This document shows, in pieces, positions 16,519 to 24,661 of a DNA stretch of 64,000 nt (position 1 is the first letter of the stretch; each line of letters starts with the position of its first letter). Location: NCBI GenBank assembly GCA_963703175.1, contig OY969794.1:2418001-2482000 (forward strand), written 5' to 3'. Below the pieces are notes generated by a model. It saw nothing but the letters and a program-made list of their open reading frames with translations. It ran no database searches and was not told where the DNA came from. The stretch is from VRUE01 sp963703175. Lineage in GTDB: Bacteria > Actinomycetota > Thermoleophilia > Solirubrobacterales > 70-9. A program made the position numbers and the translations under genes.

Positions 16519-18582
16519 ATGCTCGACCTGTCGCGCTATCTACTGGGCGTAGTCGAGGTTGCACTGCTTGCCGGCTTTGCCACGCTCGGCGCCGGCACGC
16601 TTCGTTGGCGGTTGCTTCCCGATTTCACGGGTGTTTCAGCTCATCTGGCAACCGGGGTGCTCGCAGCAGCGCTCTTGATCTGGATTGCGGAGTTCCTTGG
16701 CAGCTTCGGACTGTTCGAGCCGGTGCCGTATCTCGTCGGTACTGCGATTGTGGGTTTGGGACTTTGGCTGCTGGTTGGGGGAGGGCGGGGGTACTCCTCC
16801 CGCTTGCTGGGTTTTTCGCCAGGCGATTCTGAGGCTGGCCGAGAGCGCCGGTGGGGCGAAAAACAGGACGCCGCTGCGCCGGAGGAGTACCCCCACCCTC
16901 CCTCTCGGAGCGCGACATTGATCGCACTTGCGATAGCTGCGGTTGCGGTCATCAAGTTCGGTGTAGAGGTCAAGGCAAAGCTGGGGACCGGGATGACTGG
17001 GTTCGATTCCACCTGGTACCACGGGCCTTTCGCTGCCGAGTTCTTTCAGGACGGCGACACGTGGGATTTGCACTTCATCGCACCGCAGTTCCTGGCCTGG
17101 TTCTACCCGGCGAACGCCGAAATCTTCCACGGGGCTGGGATGTTGGCCTTCGGGCGGGACCTGCTTTCGCCGCTGCTGAACCTTGGCTGGTTCGTCGGCT
17201 GCCTGGCGGCCTGCTGGTGCATCGGAAAGCCGAACCGGGTTGCGCCGTGGTCGCTTGCATTGGGAGCTGTCGCACTGAGCCTCCCCGTGCTCTCCGATCA
17301 AGCTGGGGAAGCGCGCAACGACATCGTCGGGATCTTCTTCCTACTTGCTGCTGTTGCAGTTGCGCTGAATGCCTGGGCGGTGCGCGAGGAGGGCGGGCGA
17401 GGTTTGCCGTTGGGCGCTCTGATCGTTGTCGGACTGGCAGGAGGTCTCGCTGCGGGTACCAAGCTCAACTTCCTCCTACCTGCTGCTGTTCTCGTCCTGG
17501 GACTGGCGCTGGTCGCACCCGCGGGCGGTCGCTGGCGTGCACTAGTCGCAACTGGCCTGGCAGCTCTTGCCGGTGGCGGCTACTGGTATCTGCGCAATCT
17601 GGTCCACGCCGGCAACCCGTTGCCCTGGTTCGACCACCTAGGGCCGATCTCGCTGCCGGCGCCCGACCAGGCGCTCGGCGGGCGCGAAGGTCACAGCGTG
17701 CTCGGCTACCTGACCGACGGCTCGGTCTGGTCGGACTGGTTCTTGCCGGGGGCGCACGGAGGGCTAACTGTGCTCTGGCCGCTATTGGGAGCACTCGCCC
17801 TGGTCGGGCTGCTTCTCGGCCTCGGTCGCAACGCAAGCTCTGTGCTGCGGGTCGTTGCAGCTGCCGGTCTCGCTGCTGCCTTCGCCTGGCTGATCGCTCC
17901 GACCTCCGCCTCCGGGCCCGATGGCGTGCCTCGCGGATTCGAATCCGGCCTCCGCTACCTAGCACCGGCTCTCGTGCTCGGATTGGCGCTGGTCCCGGCC
18001 GTGCTGCCTGCGTGGCTCCGAAAGGCCGGCGTGGGGCACCTCCCGAGCGGGCGGATACTCAAAGTGCCGCCCTCATTAGGGCGGCACTTGTCCGAGCGGG
18101 AGGTGCCCCACGCCGGCCTAGTTGCTGCTCTGGCTCTCCTGGCGGCGGTCGCGATCGGCTACCCGGTCCAGCGCCACTACTTGCAGAACCGCTACGCCAA
18201 TCCGACCTTTGCCACTCCCGGCCTCAACGCAGCCTTCAAGTGGGCCAACGGAATCAGCGGCGCCCGTATAGCCACCACCAGCACGCGCCAGTACCCCCTG
18301 TACGGCACCGACCTTTCCAATCGCGTCCAGTACATAGGCGAAGAGCAGCCCCACGGCGGTTTCATAGCCCCATCGACCTGCAAGCAGTGGCGTCACCTGC
18401 TCAATGCCGGCCACTTTGACTACGCGGTAACCAGTCGCGACCGCATAGAACCAGGCAAGCCCCCCTACCCGGACACGACCCGCTGGACCGAAGGCCTGGG
18501 AGCAACGCCAATCTTGCGCACGCCCCCGACGGTCGTGTTCAAGCTAAAGGGGCCCCTGGATCCGTTGGCGTGTAGGGAATAG
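16519..18582 (+). CDS. Polytopic membrane protein, GT-C glycosyltransferase-like, with two palindromic inserts
   Basis: A 687-residue protein with about twelve hydrophobic helices and a soluble C-terminal domain (from about 555). An exposed loop after the third helix contains GMTGFDSTWYHGPFAAEFFQDG, which resembles the acidic first loop of GT-C enzymes that use lipid-linked sugars. The family assignment is tentative. Two stretches of low similarity to membrane protein (residues about 88-128 and 502-534) are coded by long inverted repeats at 16781-16900 and 18023-18119. Both inserts lie between helices and keep the frame. The gene directly follows murJ. Confidence 0.6.
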   Translation: MLDLSRYLLGVVEVALLAGFATLGAGTLRWRLLPDFTGVSAHLATGVLAAALLIWIAEFLGSFGLFEPVPYLVGTAIVGLGLWLLVGGGRGYSSRLLGFSPGDSEAGRERRWGEKQDAAAPEEYPHPPSRSATLIALAIAAVAVIKFGVEVKAKLGTGMTGFDSTWYHGPFAAEFFQDGDTWDLHFIAPQFLAWFYPANAEIFHGAGMLAFGRDLLSPLLNLGWFVGCLAACWCIGKPNRVAPWSLALGAVALSLPVLSDQAGEARNDIVGIFFLLAAVAVALNAWAVREEGGRGLPLGALIVVGLAGGLAAGTKLNFLLPAAVLVLGLALVAPAGGRWRALVATGLAALAGGGYWYLRNLVHAGNPLPWFDHLGPISLPAPDQALGGREGHSVLGYLTDGSVWSDWFLPGAHGGLTVLWPLLGALALVGLLLGLGRNASSVLRVVAAAGLAAAFAWLIAPTSASGPDGVPRGFESGLRYLAPALVLGLALVPAVLPAWLRKAGVGHLPSGRILKVPPSLGRHLSEREVPHAGLVAALALLAAVAIGYPVQRHYLQNRYANPTFATPGLNAAFKWANGISGARIATTSTRQYPLYGTDLSNRVQYIGEEQPHGGFIAPSTCKQWRHLLNAGHFDYAVTSRDRIEPGKPPYPDTTRWTEGLGATPILRTPPTVVFKLKGPLDPLACRE
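16781..16900. repeat. Palindromic element 2 (family C), inside the GT-C-like gene
   Basis: The outer arms 16781-16800 and 16881-16900 pair at 19 of 20 positions. Nested inside is a second perfect 10-bp pair, GTTTTTCGCC (16811-16820) with GGCGAAAAAC (16855-16864). The GCGAAAAACAGGACGCC segment matches the comEC element, and the nested layout matches the element before trpF. It encodes about 40 residues in frame in a loop after the third membrane helix. Confidence 0.85.
18023..18119. repeat. Palindromic element 3, inside the GT-C-like gene
   Basis: A perfect 23-bp inverted repeat, arms 18023-18045 and 18097-18119, enclosing a second perfect 12-bp hairpin (18062-18073 with 18078-18089, loop CATT). 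It encodes 33 residues (RKAGVGHLPSGRILKVPPSL and onward) between two hydrophobic helices, without a stop or frame change. Its sequence differs from the other elements, but the nested-hairpin design is shared. Confidence 0.85.
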
Positions 18583-18591
18583 CGCCTTTCT

Positions 18592-18686
18592 GGCGGGTGG
18601 CGCGGTGGCGGGGGTCCCCCATAGCGGAGGGCGCCGCGCAGCGGCGTCCGAGCACATGGGGGAGGGCCACCGCGACAGGACCCGCC
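18592..18686. repeat. Palindromic element 4 (family D), upstream of lepA
   Basis: The outer arms GGCGGGT (18592-18598) and ACCCGCC (18680-18686) pair. After small bulges CGCGGTGGC (18601-18609) pairs with GCCACCGCG (18666-18674), and an inner CCCCCAT/ATGGGGG pair follows (18616-18622, 18656-18662). Read on the minus strand it begins GCGGGTCCTGTCGCGG and ends CCGCGCCACCCGC, the same termini as the element on the other side of lepA. It fills the gap between the GT-C-like gene and lepA. Confidence 0.8.
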
Positions 18687-18720
18687 GGCCACATGCCCAA
18701 TCGCCATACTTGCCACGCCC

Positions 18721-20514
18721 ATGGACCACATCCGCAACTTCAGCATCATCGCCCACATCGACCACGGCAAGTCGACCTTGGCCGACCGCATCCTTGAGGT
18801 CACCGGCGCCGTCGACCCGAAGAAAATGCAGGCCCAGATGCTCGACTCGATGGACCTCGAGCGCGAGCGTGGGATCACGATCAAGGCCCAGGCCGTGCGG
18901 GTCGAGTACAAGGCTTCCAACGGGCAGACATACCACCTGCACCTGATCGACACGCCGGGCCACGTCGACTTCTCCTATGAGGTTTCACGCAGCCTCGCGG
19001 CTTGCGAGGGCGCCCTGTTGGTTGTCGACGCTGCGCAGGGCGTCGAGGCGCAGACGGTTGCCAACACCTACCTGGCGATCGAGAACGGGCTGGAGCTGAT
19101 CCCGGTGATCAACAAGGTCGACCTACCGGGCGCCGAGCCAGAGCGGGTGGCGGGGGAGATCGCCGACCTGCTCGGCGGCGACCCCGAGGAAGCGCTCTGG
19201 ATCTCCGCCAAGACGGGGGAGGGCGTGGTCGAGGTGCTGGAGGCAATCGTCGCCCGGATACCGGCGCCGAAGGGTGAGCCCGAGGCGCCGACCAGAGCGC
19301 TGATCTTCGATTCCGAGTTCGACCAGTACCGCGGCGTGATCGCTTACGTGCGGATGGTCGACGGCTCCTTCCGCAAGCACGAGCGGATCCTGGCGATGCA
19401 GAACGGCACCGAGGCCGACATCGATGACATCGGCTTCTTCCGGCCGGCGATGACGGGCGTGCAGGGGCTGGACGCCGGCGATGTCGGCTACCTGATCACC
19501 GGCATCAAGGACGTCGCCAAGCTGCGGGTCGGCGACACGCTTACTGCACAGGAGCGGCCCGCCGAAGAACCTCTGGAGGGCTACCGCGAGGTCCGCCCGA
19601 TGGTCTTCTGCGGGCTCTTCCCGATCGACACCGACCGCTTTGAAGACCTGCGCGACGCGCTCGAGAAGCTGGCCCTCAACGACGCCGCGCTCTCCTGGGA
19701 GCCGGAGACCTCTGAGGCGCTCGGTTTCGGCTTCCGCTGTGGCTTCCTCGGTCTGCTCCACATGGAGATCGTGCGCGAGCGGCTGGAGCGCGAGTACGAC
19801 CTCGATCTGCTCTCCACGACCCCGAACGTGCGCTACGAGGTCCACCTGACCAACGGCGAGTCGAGGGAGGTCCGCAGCCCCACCGACCTGCCCGACCCGG
19901 GCACGATCGAGGCGATCGAAGAGCCTTATATCCGCGCGACGATCATCGCTCCGTCTGAACAGGTGGGCGCGGTGATGGAGCTCTGCCAGGAGCGCCGCGG
20001 CACCCACGTCGACATGCACTACCTCAGCCCGCAACGAGTGCAGATCCGTTACGACATGCCGTTGGCCGAGATCGTGCTCGACTTCTTCGACCTGCTCAAG
20101 TCCTCGACCCGCGGCTACGCCTCGCTCGACTACGAGCCGATCGGCAACCAGGCTTCGGACCTGGTCAAGGTCGACATCCTGCTGGCCGGCGACAAGGTCG
20201 ACGCGCTCTCAATCATCGTCCACCGCGACTTCTCTTACGAGCAGGGAAAACGCCTGGTTGGGCGGCTGCGCAAGACGATCCCGCGGCAGCTCTTCGACGT
20301 GCCTGTGCAGGCCGCGATCGGCTCCAACATCCTTGCCCGCGAGACCGTCAAGGCGCTGCGCAAGGACGTCACCGCGAAGCTCTACGGCGGCGACGTAACC
20401 CGCAAGAACAAGCTGCTGAAGAAGCAGAAAGCGGGCAAGAAGCGGATGAAGCAGGTCGGCCGCGTCGAGGTCCCCCAGGAGGCGTTCCTGGCCGTGCTCC
20501 AGATCGACGAGTAG
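18721..20514 (+). CDS. lepA: Elongation factor 4 (back-translocating GTPase LepA)
   Basis: A 597-residue translational GTPase. G1 is AHIDHGKST (residues 11-19), G3 is DTPGHVDF, G4 is NKVD, and the switch region contains RERGITIKAQ. The LepA-specific C-terminal domain is complete (KLYGGDVTRKNKLLKKQKAGKKRMKQVGRVEVPQEAF in sequence, around 540-590). EF4 acts on stalled or mistranslocated ribosomes. The gene is flanked on both sides by inverted copies of a palindromic element (18592-18686 and 20522-20600). Confidence 0.97.
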   Translation: MDHIRNFSIIAHIDHGKSTLADRILEVTGAVDPKKMQAQMLDSMDLERERGITIKAQAVRVEYKASNGQTYHLHLIDTPGHVDFSYEVSRSLAACEGALLVVDAAQGVEAQTVANTYLAIENGLELIPVINKVDLPGAEPERVAGEIADLLGGDPEEALWISAKTGEGVVEVLEAIVARIPAPKGEPEAPTRALIFDSEFDQYRGVIAYVRMVDGSFRKHERILAMQNGTEADIDDIGFFRPAMTGVQGLDAGDVGYLITGIKDVAKLRVGDTLTAQERPAEEPLEGYREVRPMVFCGLFPIDTDRFEDLRDALEKLALNDAALSWEPETSEALGFGFRCGFLGLLHMEIVRERLEREYDLDLLSTTPNVRYEVHLTNGESREVRSPTDLPDPGTIEAIEEPYIRATIIAPSEQVGAVMELCQERRGTHVDMHYLSPQRVQIRYDMPLAEIVLDFFDLLKSSTRGYASLDYEPIGNQASDLVKVDILLAGDKVDALSIIVHRDFSYEQGKRLVGRLRKTIPRQLFDVPVQAAIGSNILARETVKALRKDVTAKLYGGDVTRKNKLLKKQKAGKKRMKQVGRVEVPQEAFLAVLQIDE

Positions 20515-20521
20515 GCCTCAG

Positions 20522-20600
20522 CCGCGGGTCCTGGCGCGGGGTAGGGGTGGGTTAGCGGACTCACCCGTCCGAACCCACCCCTACCCCGCGCCACCCGCGG
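20522..20600. repeat. Palindromic element 5 (family D), downstream of lepA
   Basis: An 8-bp outer pair (CCGCGGGT 20522-20529 with ACCCGCGG 20593-20600), a 3-base bulge, then a perfect 21-bp pair (20533-20553 with 20572-20592) around a loop of 18 bases. It starts eight bases after the lepA stop and could also stop transcription, but no T-run follows. Termini match element 4 in opposite orientation. Confidence 0.85.
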
Positions 20601-20627
20601 GAGGGGCGCTCAATAAGATTCCGCGCC

Positions 20628-21086
20628 ATGACGCTTAAAACTGAAGCTGTTGGCAAGGAGTGGCCCGCTACGACGTATGAGGTGGGTAAAGAGAAGATCG
20701 GCGAGTACGCGCGGGTGGTCGGGCTCGATAACCCGGTCCACTTCGATCGCGAGGCCGCCAAGGTAGCGGGCTATCGCGATGTGGTGGCGCCACCGATGTT
20801 CTGCGTCGTCTACAGCTCGCCGGCGCTCGCACCGGCGATGTTCGACCCCGAGGTGGCGATGAACTTCGCGACGATGGTGCACGGCGGGCAGCAGTTTGAG
20901 TGGAGCGAGCCGGCCTGCTCGGGCGACGAGATCACGACCACGGCCAAATGCCTGGAGATCTTCGAAAAAGAGGGCCGCGACGGCAAGCCCAACAACGGCT
21001 TCTACGTCTTCGAGACCGTCTCGATTAACCAGGACGGGCAAGAGGTTGTGCGCGGCACCTGGACCAACATCGTCAGGGGAGTGTGA
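20628..21086 (+). CDS. MaoC-like (R)-3-hydroxyacyl dehydratase subunit, HadA-like
   Basis: A 152-residue hot-dog-fold protein of the FAS1-dehydratase/MaoC type. It resembles mycobacterial HadA: YEVGKEKIGEYARVVG at the N-terminus, the NPVHFDREAA and APPMFCVV segments, and GGQQFEWSEPACSGDEI in the middle. HadA-type subunits lack the catalytic hydratase dyad and pair with a HadB-type partner, which is exactly the next gene (1 base apart). Together they would dehydrate 3-hydroxyacyl-ACP during fatty acid elongation. Confidence 0.8.
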   Translation: MTLKTEAVGKEWPATTYEVGKEKIGEYARVVGLDNPVHFDREAAKVAGYRDVVAPPMFCVVYSSPALAPAMFDPEVAMNFATMVHGGQQFEWSEPACSGDEITTTAKCLEIFEKEGRDGKPNNGFYVFETVSINQDGQEVVRGTWTNIVRGV

Positions 21087-21087
21087 A

Positions 21088-21480
21088 ATGGCAGAGCTGA
21101 ACGCCGGAGATCAGATCGCCGGGCTGCAGGTGACGCCCGACAAGTACACGCCGCATCGCTACGCCGGCGCCTCGGGTGACTTCAACCCGATTCATATCGA
21201 CCCCGAGTTCGCAAAGGCCGTGGGATTGCCGAACACGATCCTGCACGGCCTCTACATGATGGGCCTCGTCGCTCGCTCCGCCACCGAGGCGGCCGGCGGC
21301 GACCCGCGTTCGCTGAAGCGTCTCTCGGTCGAGTTCCGTGGCATGGGCGCGCCGGAGACCGAGATTGCCGTCAGCGGCAGCGTCAAGTCGGTTGAGGATG
21401 GCGTGGCGACGATCGACGTTGTCGCGGCGCAGGGCGAGAGCGTCACGATCAAGAATGCTGAGGCTGAAGTAGCGCTTTAG
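21088..21480 (+). CDS. MaoC-like (R)-3-hydroxyacyl dehydratase, HadB-like catalytic subunit
   Basis: A 130-residue hot-dog protein starting at ATG 21088, with AGGGGAGTG just upstream. The hydratase-2 motif is present: YAGASGDFNPIHIDPEFA, giving the catalytic Asp and His, followed by GLPNTILHGLYMMGL. It is coupled to the HadA-like gene. A longer upstream frame is a shadow. A 30-bp palindromic arm begins at the base after its stop codon. Confidence 0.85.
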   Translation: MAELNAGDQIAGLQVTPDKYTPHRYAGASGDFNPIHIDPEFAKAVGLPNTILHGLYMMGLVARSATEAAGGDPRSLKRLSVEFRGMGAPETEIAVSGSVKSVEDGVATIDVVAAQGESVTIKNAEAEVAL

Positions 21481-21556
21481 GAGTGCGGGGTGACCCCTCC
21501 CAAAACGCTCGGCGGGAGCCTCGCTTGAGCGTTTTGGGAGGGGTCACCCCGCACTC
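21481..21556. repeat. Palindromic element 6 (family B), before hrcA
   Basis: A perfect 30-bp inverted repeat, the longest in the window: arms 21481-21510 and 21527-21556, with a 16-base loop. It shares GCGGGGTGACCCCTCC with the two elements around 39.7 and 40.3 kb. It starts directly after the HadB-like stop and ends 16 bases before the hrcA start. It is not a CIRCE operator: the half-site orientation and spacing differ. Confidence 0.9.
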
Positions 21557-21572
21557 TCTTAGACTTCGAAGC

Positions 21573-22592
21573 GTGCTTTCCGAGCGACAGGAGTTGATTC
21601 TCAAGCTGGTTGTCGACGCTTACCTCGTGTCGGGCAAGCCGGTGCCGTCTAAAGAGATAGCTGAGAGGGACGAGGTCACATGGGGACCGTCGACTGTGCG
21701 TGCTGAGCTGGCGGCGCTGGAGGCAGCTGGCTATCTGAGCCATCCGCATACCTCGGCAGGCCGGGTTCCGACCGAGGTTGGCTACCGCTATTACGTCGAC
21801 CGGTTGATCGAGTCGGGTGCGCCGCAGGCCGCTGGCGTTGAGCTGGAGCTCTCGCGGCTGCGCCGTGAGATCGACGAGGCGATGCGCGAGACCACTGCTG
21901 CGCTTGCTCAGGTGACCGACTTGATGGCCCTCGCTACCGCGCCTGCACCGGCGACGGCGACGATCCACCGGGTCGAGGTGCTGCGCCTGGCGCCGACCAA
22001 GGTGATGGCGATCGCGATCGCTTCGACTGGCGCTGTTGCCAAGCGCGTCTTCGACTTCGACCGGCCGGTCGATCCGGGGCTGGTCGAGTGGGCCTCCAGC
22101 TACCTCAACGAGTCGTTGACTGGGATGGCCGTGGGGGCGCGGATGATCGCCAATCGCCTTGCCGATCCCGGGCTCGGTCCGGCCGAGTCGCGTTTCGTCG
22201 CCACTCTCGGCCCAGCCTTCACCGAGCTCGAGCAGGAGACCGGCGAGAGCCTCTACATGGATGGCGCCTCGCGACTGCTCTCCGACGACCACCGCGGCGA
22301 CCTACCCCGCGCCGACCGGTTGATGACGGCGTTGGAGCGCCGCGCCGGCATGCTGGGGATGTTGCGCTCCGCCCTCGACGAGCGCTCCGTCTTCCTCTGG
22401 ATCGGCGGCGAGAACCCGCAGCCGGAGCTGCGCTCTGTCAGCGTCGTCGGCGCCAACTATGGGCTTGCTCACCGCAACCTCGGCTCGGTCGGCGTGGTCG
22501 GGCCGCTGCGGATGGACTACGTGACGGCGATCGCCTCGGTGCGTGGTGCGGCGCATGAGCTGTCGCGCTACTGCGAGACGGTCTACGGCTGA
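21573..22592 (+). CDS. hrcA: Heat-inducible transcription repressor HrcA
   Basis: HrcA represses chaperone operons by binding CIRCE sites. From GTG 21573 the protein is 339 residues: an N-terminal winged helix (LSERQELILKLVVDAYLVSGKPV, then WGPSTVRAELAALEAAGYLSHPHTSAGRVPT), a central region and a C-terminal segment with GVVGPLRMDYVTAIASV. The upstream reading of the same frame runs through the palindromic element and is not family-like, so it is not used. The stop overlaps the dnaJ start by one base. I find no CIRCE site in the visible upstream region. Confidence 0.93.
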   Translation: MLSERQELILKLVVDAYLVSGKPVPSKEIAERDEVTWGPSTVRAELAALEAAGYLSHPHTSAGRVPTEVGYRYYVDRLIESGAPQAAGVELELSRLRREIDEAMRETTAALAQVTDLMALATAPAPATATIHRVEVLRLAPTKVMAIAIASTGAVAKRVFDFDRPVDPGLVEWASSYLNESLTGMAVGARMIANRLADPGLGPAESRFVATLGPAFTELEQETGESLYMDGASRLLSDDHRGDLPRADRLMTALERRAGMLGMLRSALDERSVFLWIGGENPQPELRSVSVVGANYGLAHRNLGSVGVVGPLRMDYVTAIASVRGAAHELSRYCETVYG

Positions 22593-23257
22593 TGCCGGGC
22601 GACTACTACGAGATCCTCGGCGTTCAGCGGGACGCCAACAAAGCCGAGGTGAAGACGGCGTTTCGTCGCCTCGCCCGCGAGCTGCACCCGGACGTCAACA
22701 ACCACGATCCTCAGGCGGAGGAGAAATTCAAGGCGGCAGCGGAAGCCTACGAGGTGCTCTCCGACCCCGAGCGGCGGCGCGCCTACGACACCTATGGCCA
22801 CGAAGGCCTGCGCGGCGCTGGCGCCGCGCCCGGCGGTTTTGGCTCGGTCGAGGACATCTTCCAGGCCTTCTTCGGTGGCAACTTCAGCTTCGAGGTGCGG
22901 CGCGGGCCGATGCGCGGCCAGGATCTCATCCACCAGGTCGAGATCTCCGCGGTGGAGGCGATGCTGGGCGCCAAGATCAAGATCCCCAGCCACGAGGGCG
23001 AGCGCGAGATCGAGCTGCCCGCTGGCATCCAGCCCGGCAGCCAGTTTGCCCTGCACGGGCACGGCATGCCCGGCGCCAACGGCGGCCCGCCAGGGGACAT
23101 GGTGGTCGCGGTCCAGGTGATCGTTCCGGAGGAGCTCTCCGAGGAGCAGCGCGAGCTGGCCGAGAAGCTAGGCGAGACGATCGAGCCTCGCAACCTGCGC
23201 TCGCGGCACGGCGACGAAGGAAGCTTCTTTTCGCGCGTACGGCGCGCCTTCGGTTGA
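22592..23257 (+). CDS. dnaJ: Short DnaJ-type co-chaperone lacking the zinc-finger domain
   Basis: A 221-residue J-protein that would stimulate the DnaK ATPase. The J domain is standard (DYYEILGV...HPD at 32-34, then YEVLSDPERRRAYDTYG), and a brief Gly-rich linker follows. The four CxxCxGxG zinc repeats and one of the two usual substrate-binding domains are absent; the rest is a single C-terminal domain (RGQDLIHQVEISAVEAMLG...ELPAGIQPGSQF...GMPGANGGPPGDM). Usual DnaJ length is about 370. The operon is hrcA-dnaJ-prmA, each overlapping the next. Confidence 0.85.
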   Translation: MPGDYYEILGVQRDANKAEVKTAFRRLARELHPDVNNHDPQAEEKFKAAAEAYEVLSDPERRRAYDTYGHEGLRGAGAAPGGFGSVEDIFQAFFGGNFSFEVRRGPMRGQDLIHQVEISAVEAMLGAKIKIPSHEGEREIELPAGIQPGSQFALHGHGMPGANGGPPGDMVVAVQVIVPEELSEEQRELAEKLGETIEPRNLRSRHGDEGSFFSRVRRAFG

Positions 23258-24138
23258 TCCGCCTCGCAGTCCGCTGCGTCCCCGAACTGGCCGAGCAGGT
23301 GTTGGCAGAGCTGATCGTGCTGGCGCCGAACGGGGTCGAGGAGGAGCGCGGAGCGGACTACGTCGAGTACGCGATCTACGGCGGAGAGGGAGAGTTGCCG
23401 GAGCTGGGCGAGATCGAGGTCGCGGCGGGGGATGGCCTGGTCGAGGTGGTGGCGACCACGGTGCCCGACGACTGGGCCGACCGCTGGCAGGACTTCCACA
23501 AACCGCTACTGGTTGGCGAGCGCCTCTGGCTGCGGCCCTCTTGGGAGGAGCCGCGCGAGGGCACGATCGACCTCGTCGTCGACCCGGGCCGCGCCTTCGG
23601 CACCGGCGCCCACCCCACCACGCGGCTTTGCCTGGAATTCCTACTCGAGCTCGAGCAAGCCGGCGAGGCCCACGGCCCACTCACCGATCTTGGCACCGGC
23701 TCCGGCGTCCTCGGGATAGCTGCCGCCAAGCTCGGTTGGTCGCCTGTCTGGGCCTATGACTATGAGGCGGCTTCGATCGAGGCAGTAGCCACGAACGCTG
23801 AGACAAACGGTGTTGGGGTGCAGCTCGAGCAGCAGAACCTTCGCGACGGCCTCCCCGATCTTGCTCCAACTGTTGTGGCCAACCTGACTGCGCCCGTCCT
23901 CAAGGCCGTCGCCGGTCAGCTATGCGAAGTCAGTGGCGGGAGTGGGGGGAGGGCTCGCCGGAGCCTCCACGCTGTTGCTCCAGCGAGCCCTCCCCCCGAT
24001 CTCGCCACCATCGTCTGCTCTGGTCTTCTTCCTTTGGAGTTGGACGAGATCGTTACCGCCTTTGCCCCAAGCGGTTTCGTCGAGGCTGAGCGCCGCCACG
24101 ATGGCGACTGGTCCGCGCTCTTGCTCCGTCACCGCTAG
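23254..24138 (+). CDS. prmA: Ribosomal protein L11 methyltransferase, with an in-frame palindromic insert
   Basis: PrmA trimethylates L11. The start is TTG 23254 inside the dnaJ stop (a longer reading of this frame is a shadow), giving 294 residues. N-terminal domain segments include VRCVPELAEQVLAEL and DDWADRWQDFHKPLLVGERLWLRPSW. The methyltransferase core has the motif DLGTGSGVLGIAAAKLG and VVANLTAPVL. Residues about 227-252 (SGGSGGRARRSLHAVAPASP) come from a palindromic element (23933-24008), just before the CSGLLPLE segment that begins a conserved strand. Despite this, the C-terminus up to DWSALLLRHR is intact. Confidence 0.9.
   Translation: MIRLAVRCVPELAEQVLAELIVLAPNGVEEERGADYVEYAIYGGEGELPELGEIEVAAGDGLVEVVATTVPDDWADRWQDFHKPLLVGERLWLRPSWEEPREGTIDLVVDPGRAFGTGAHPTTRLCLEFLLELEQAGEAHGPLTDLGTGSGVLGIAAAKLGWSPVWAYDYEAASIEAVATNAETNGVGVQLEQQNLRDGLPDLAPTVVANLTAPVLKAVAGQLCEVSGGSGGRARRSLHAVAPASPPPDLATIVCSGLLPLELDEIVTAFAPSGFVEAERRHDGDWSALLLRHR
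23933..24008. repeat. Palindromic element 7 (family A), inside prmA
   Basis: Arms 23933-23958 and 23983-24008 (26 bp) pair at all but a short stretch near the outer end, around a 24-base loop. On the minus strand the loop reads GGAGCAACAGCGTGG then AGGCTCCG. This loop recurs almost unchanged in the element between trpB and trpA (GGAGCAACAGCATGG), together with the inner arm GGGGG...CTCG. It is translated in frame as part of prmA. Confidence 0.9.
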
Positions 24139-24143
24139 CGGAT

Positions 24144-24641
24144 ATGTTTCCCCCGATGCTGGCAACGATCGTCGATCCCGGCTACAAGATCGCCCTCTTC
24201 CTGCACGTGCTTGCGGTCGTGCTCGCCTTCGGCCCGACCTTTGGCTACGCGCTCTTCTTCTCTGTCGCCCCGCAGTACCCGCGCGCGACTCCCGCGATCC
24301 TCGCAGGGGTACAGAAGTGCGACAAGTATCTGGTCGGCCCGGGCATGCTCCTGATCATCATCGCCGCCTTCTACATGCAGATCGACGGCGACTGGGATGC
24401 CAGCGAGGCGTTCATCAGCGTTGGCTTCCTCGCGTGGGCGCTCCTGCTCGCATTGCAGCACGCCTTCTTCACGCCCCGGGTGCGCAAGGCCAAAGAGCTC
24501 GCCGAGCGCGATCTGAAGGCCGGCGACACGCTCAGCGACGAGTTCACCGCGCTCAGCGAACGGATCGGCAAAGTCGGCACGCTGGCAGGGCTGGTCGTCG
24601 TCGTGACCATCTTCTTCATGACGTACAAGCCGTTCCTATAG
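24144..24641 (+). CDS. DUF2269-like integral membrane protein
   Basis: A 165-residue protein with four hydrophobic helices (about 12-38, 60-78, 88-105, 140-160). The pattern, an initial helix with the LHVLAVVLAFGPTFGYALFF block and a W in the third helix, matches the small DUF2269 family of unknown function. It starts at ATG 24144, five bases after the prmA stop, and ends about 20 bases before murI. Confidence 0.7.
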   Translation: MFPPMLATIVDPGYKIALFLHVLAVVLAFGPTFGYALFFSVAPQYPRATPAILAGVQKCDKYLVGPGMLLIIIAAFYMQIDGDWDASEAFISVGFLAWALLLALQHAFFTPRVRKAKELAERDLKAGDTLSDEFTALSERIGKVGTLAGLVVVVTIFFMTYKPFL

Positions 24642-24661
24642 ACACTGCGTCTCCGATCGCG

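Noticed and set aside
20522..20600. Simple rho-independent terminator for lepA
   Set aside because: The stem is strong but no T-run follows, and the same termini occur elsewhere; it may still stop transcription, but it is better described as an element.
21481..21560. CIRCE-like operator before hrcA (GAGTGC...GCACTC)
   Set aside because: CIRCE is TTAGCACTC-N9-GAGTGCTAA. Here the halves are in the opposite order (GAGTGC first) and about 64 bases apart; the sequence is shared with unrelated sites (family B).
21483..21572. N-terminal extension of HrcA through element 6
   Set aside because: The 30 extra residues are hairpin sequence; the winged-helix domain begins at GTG 21573.
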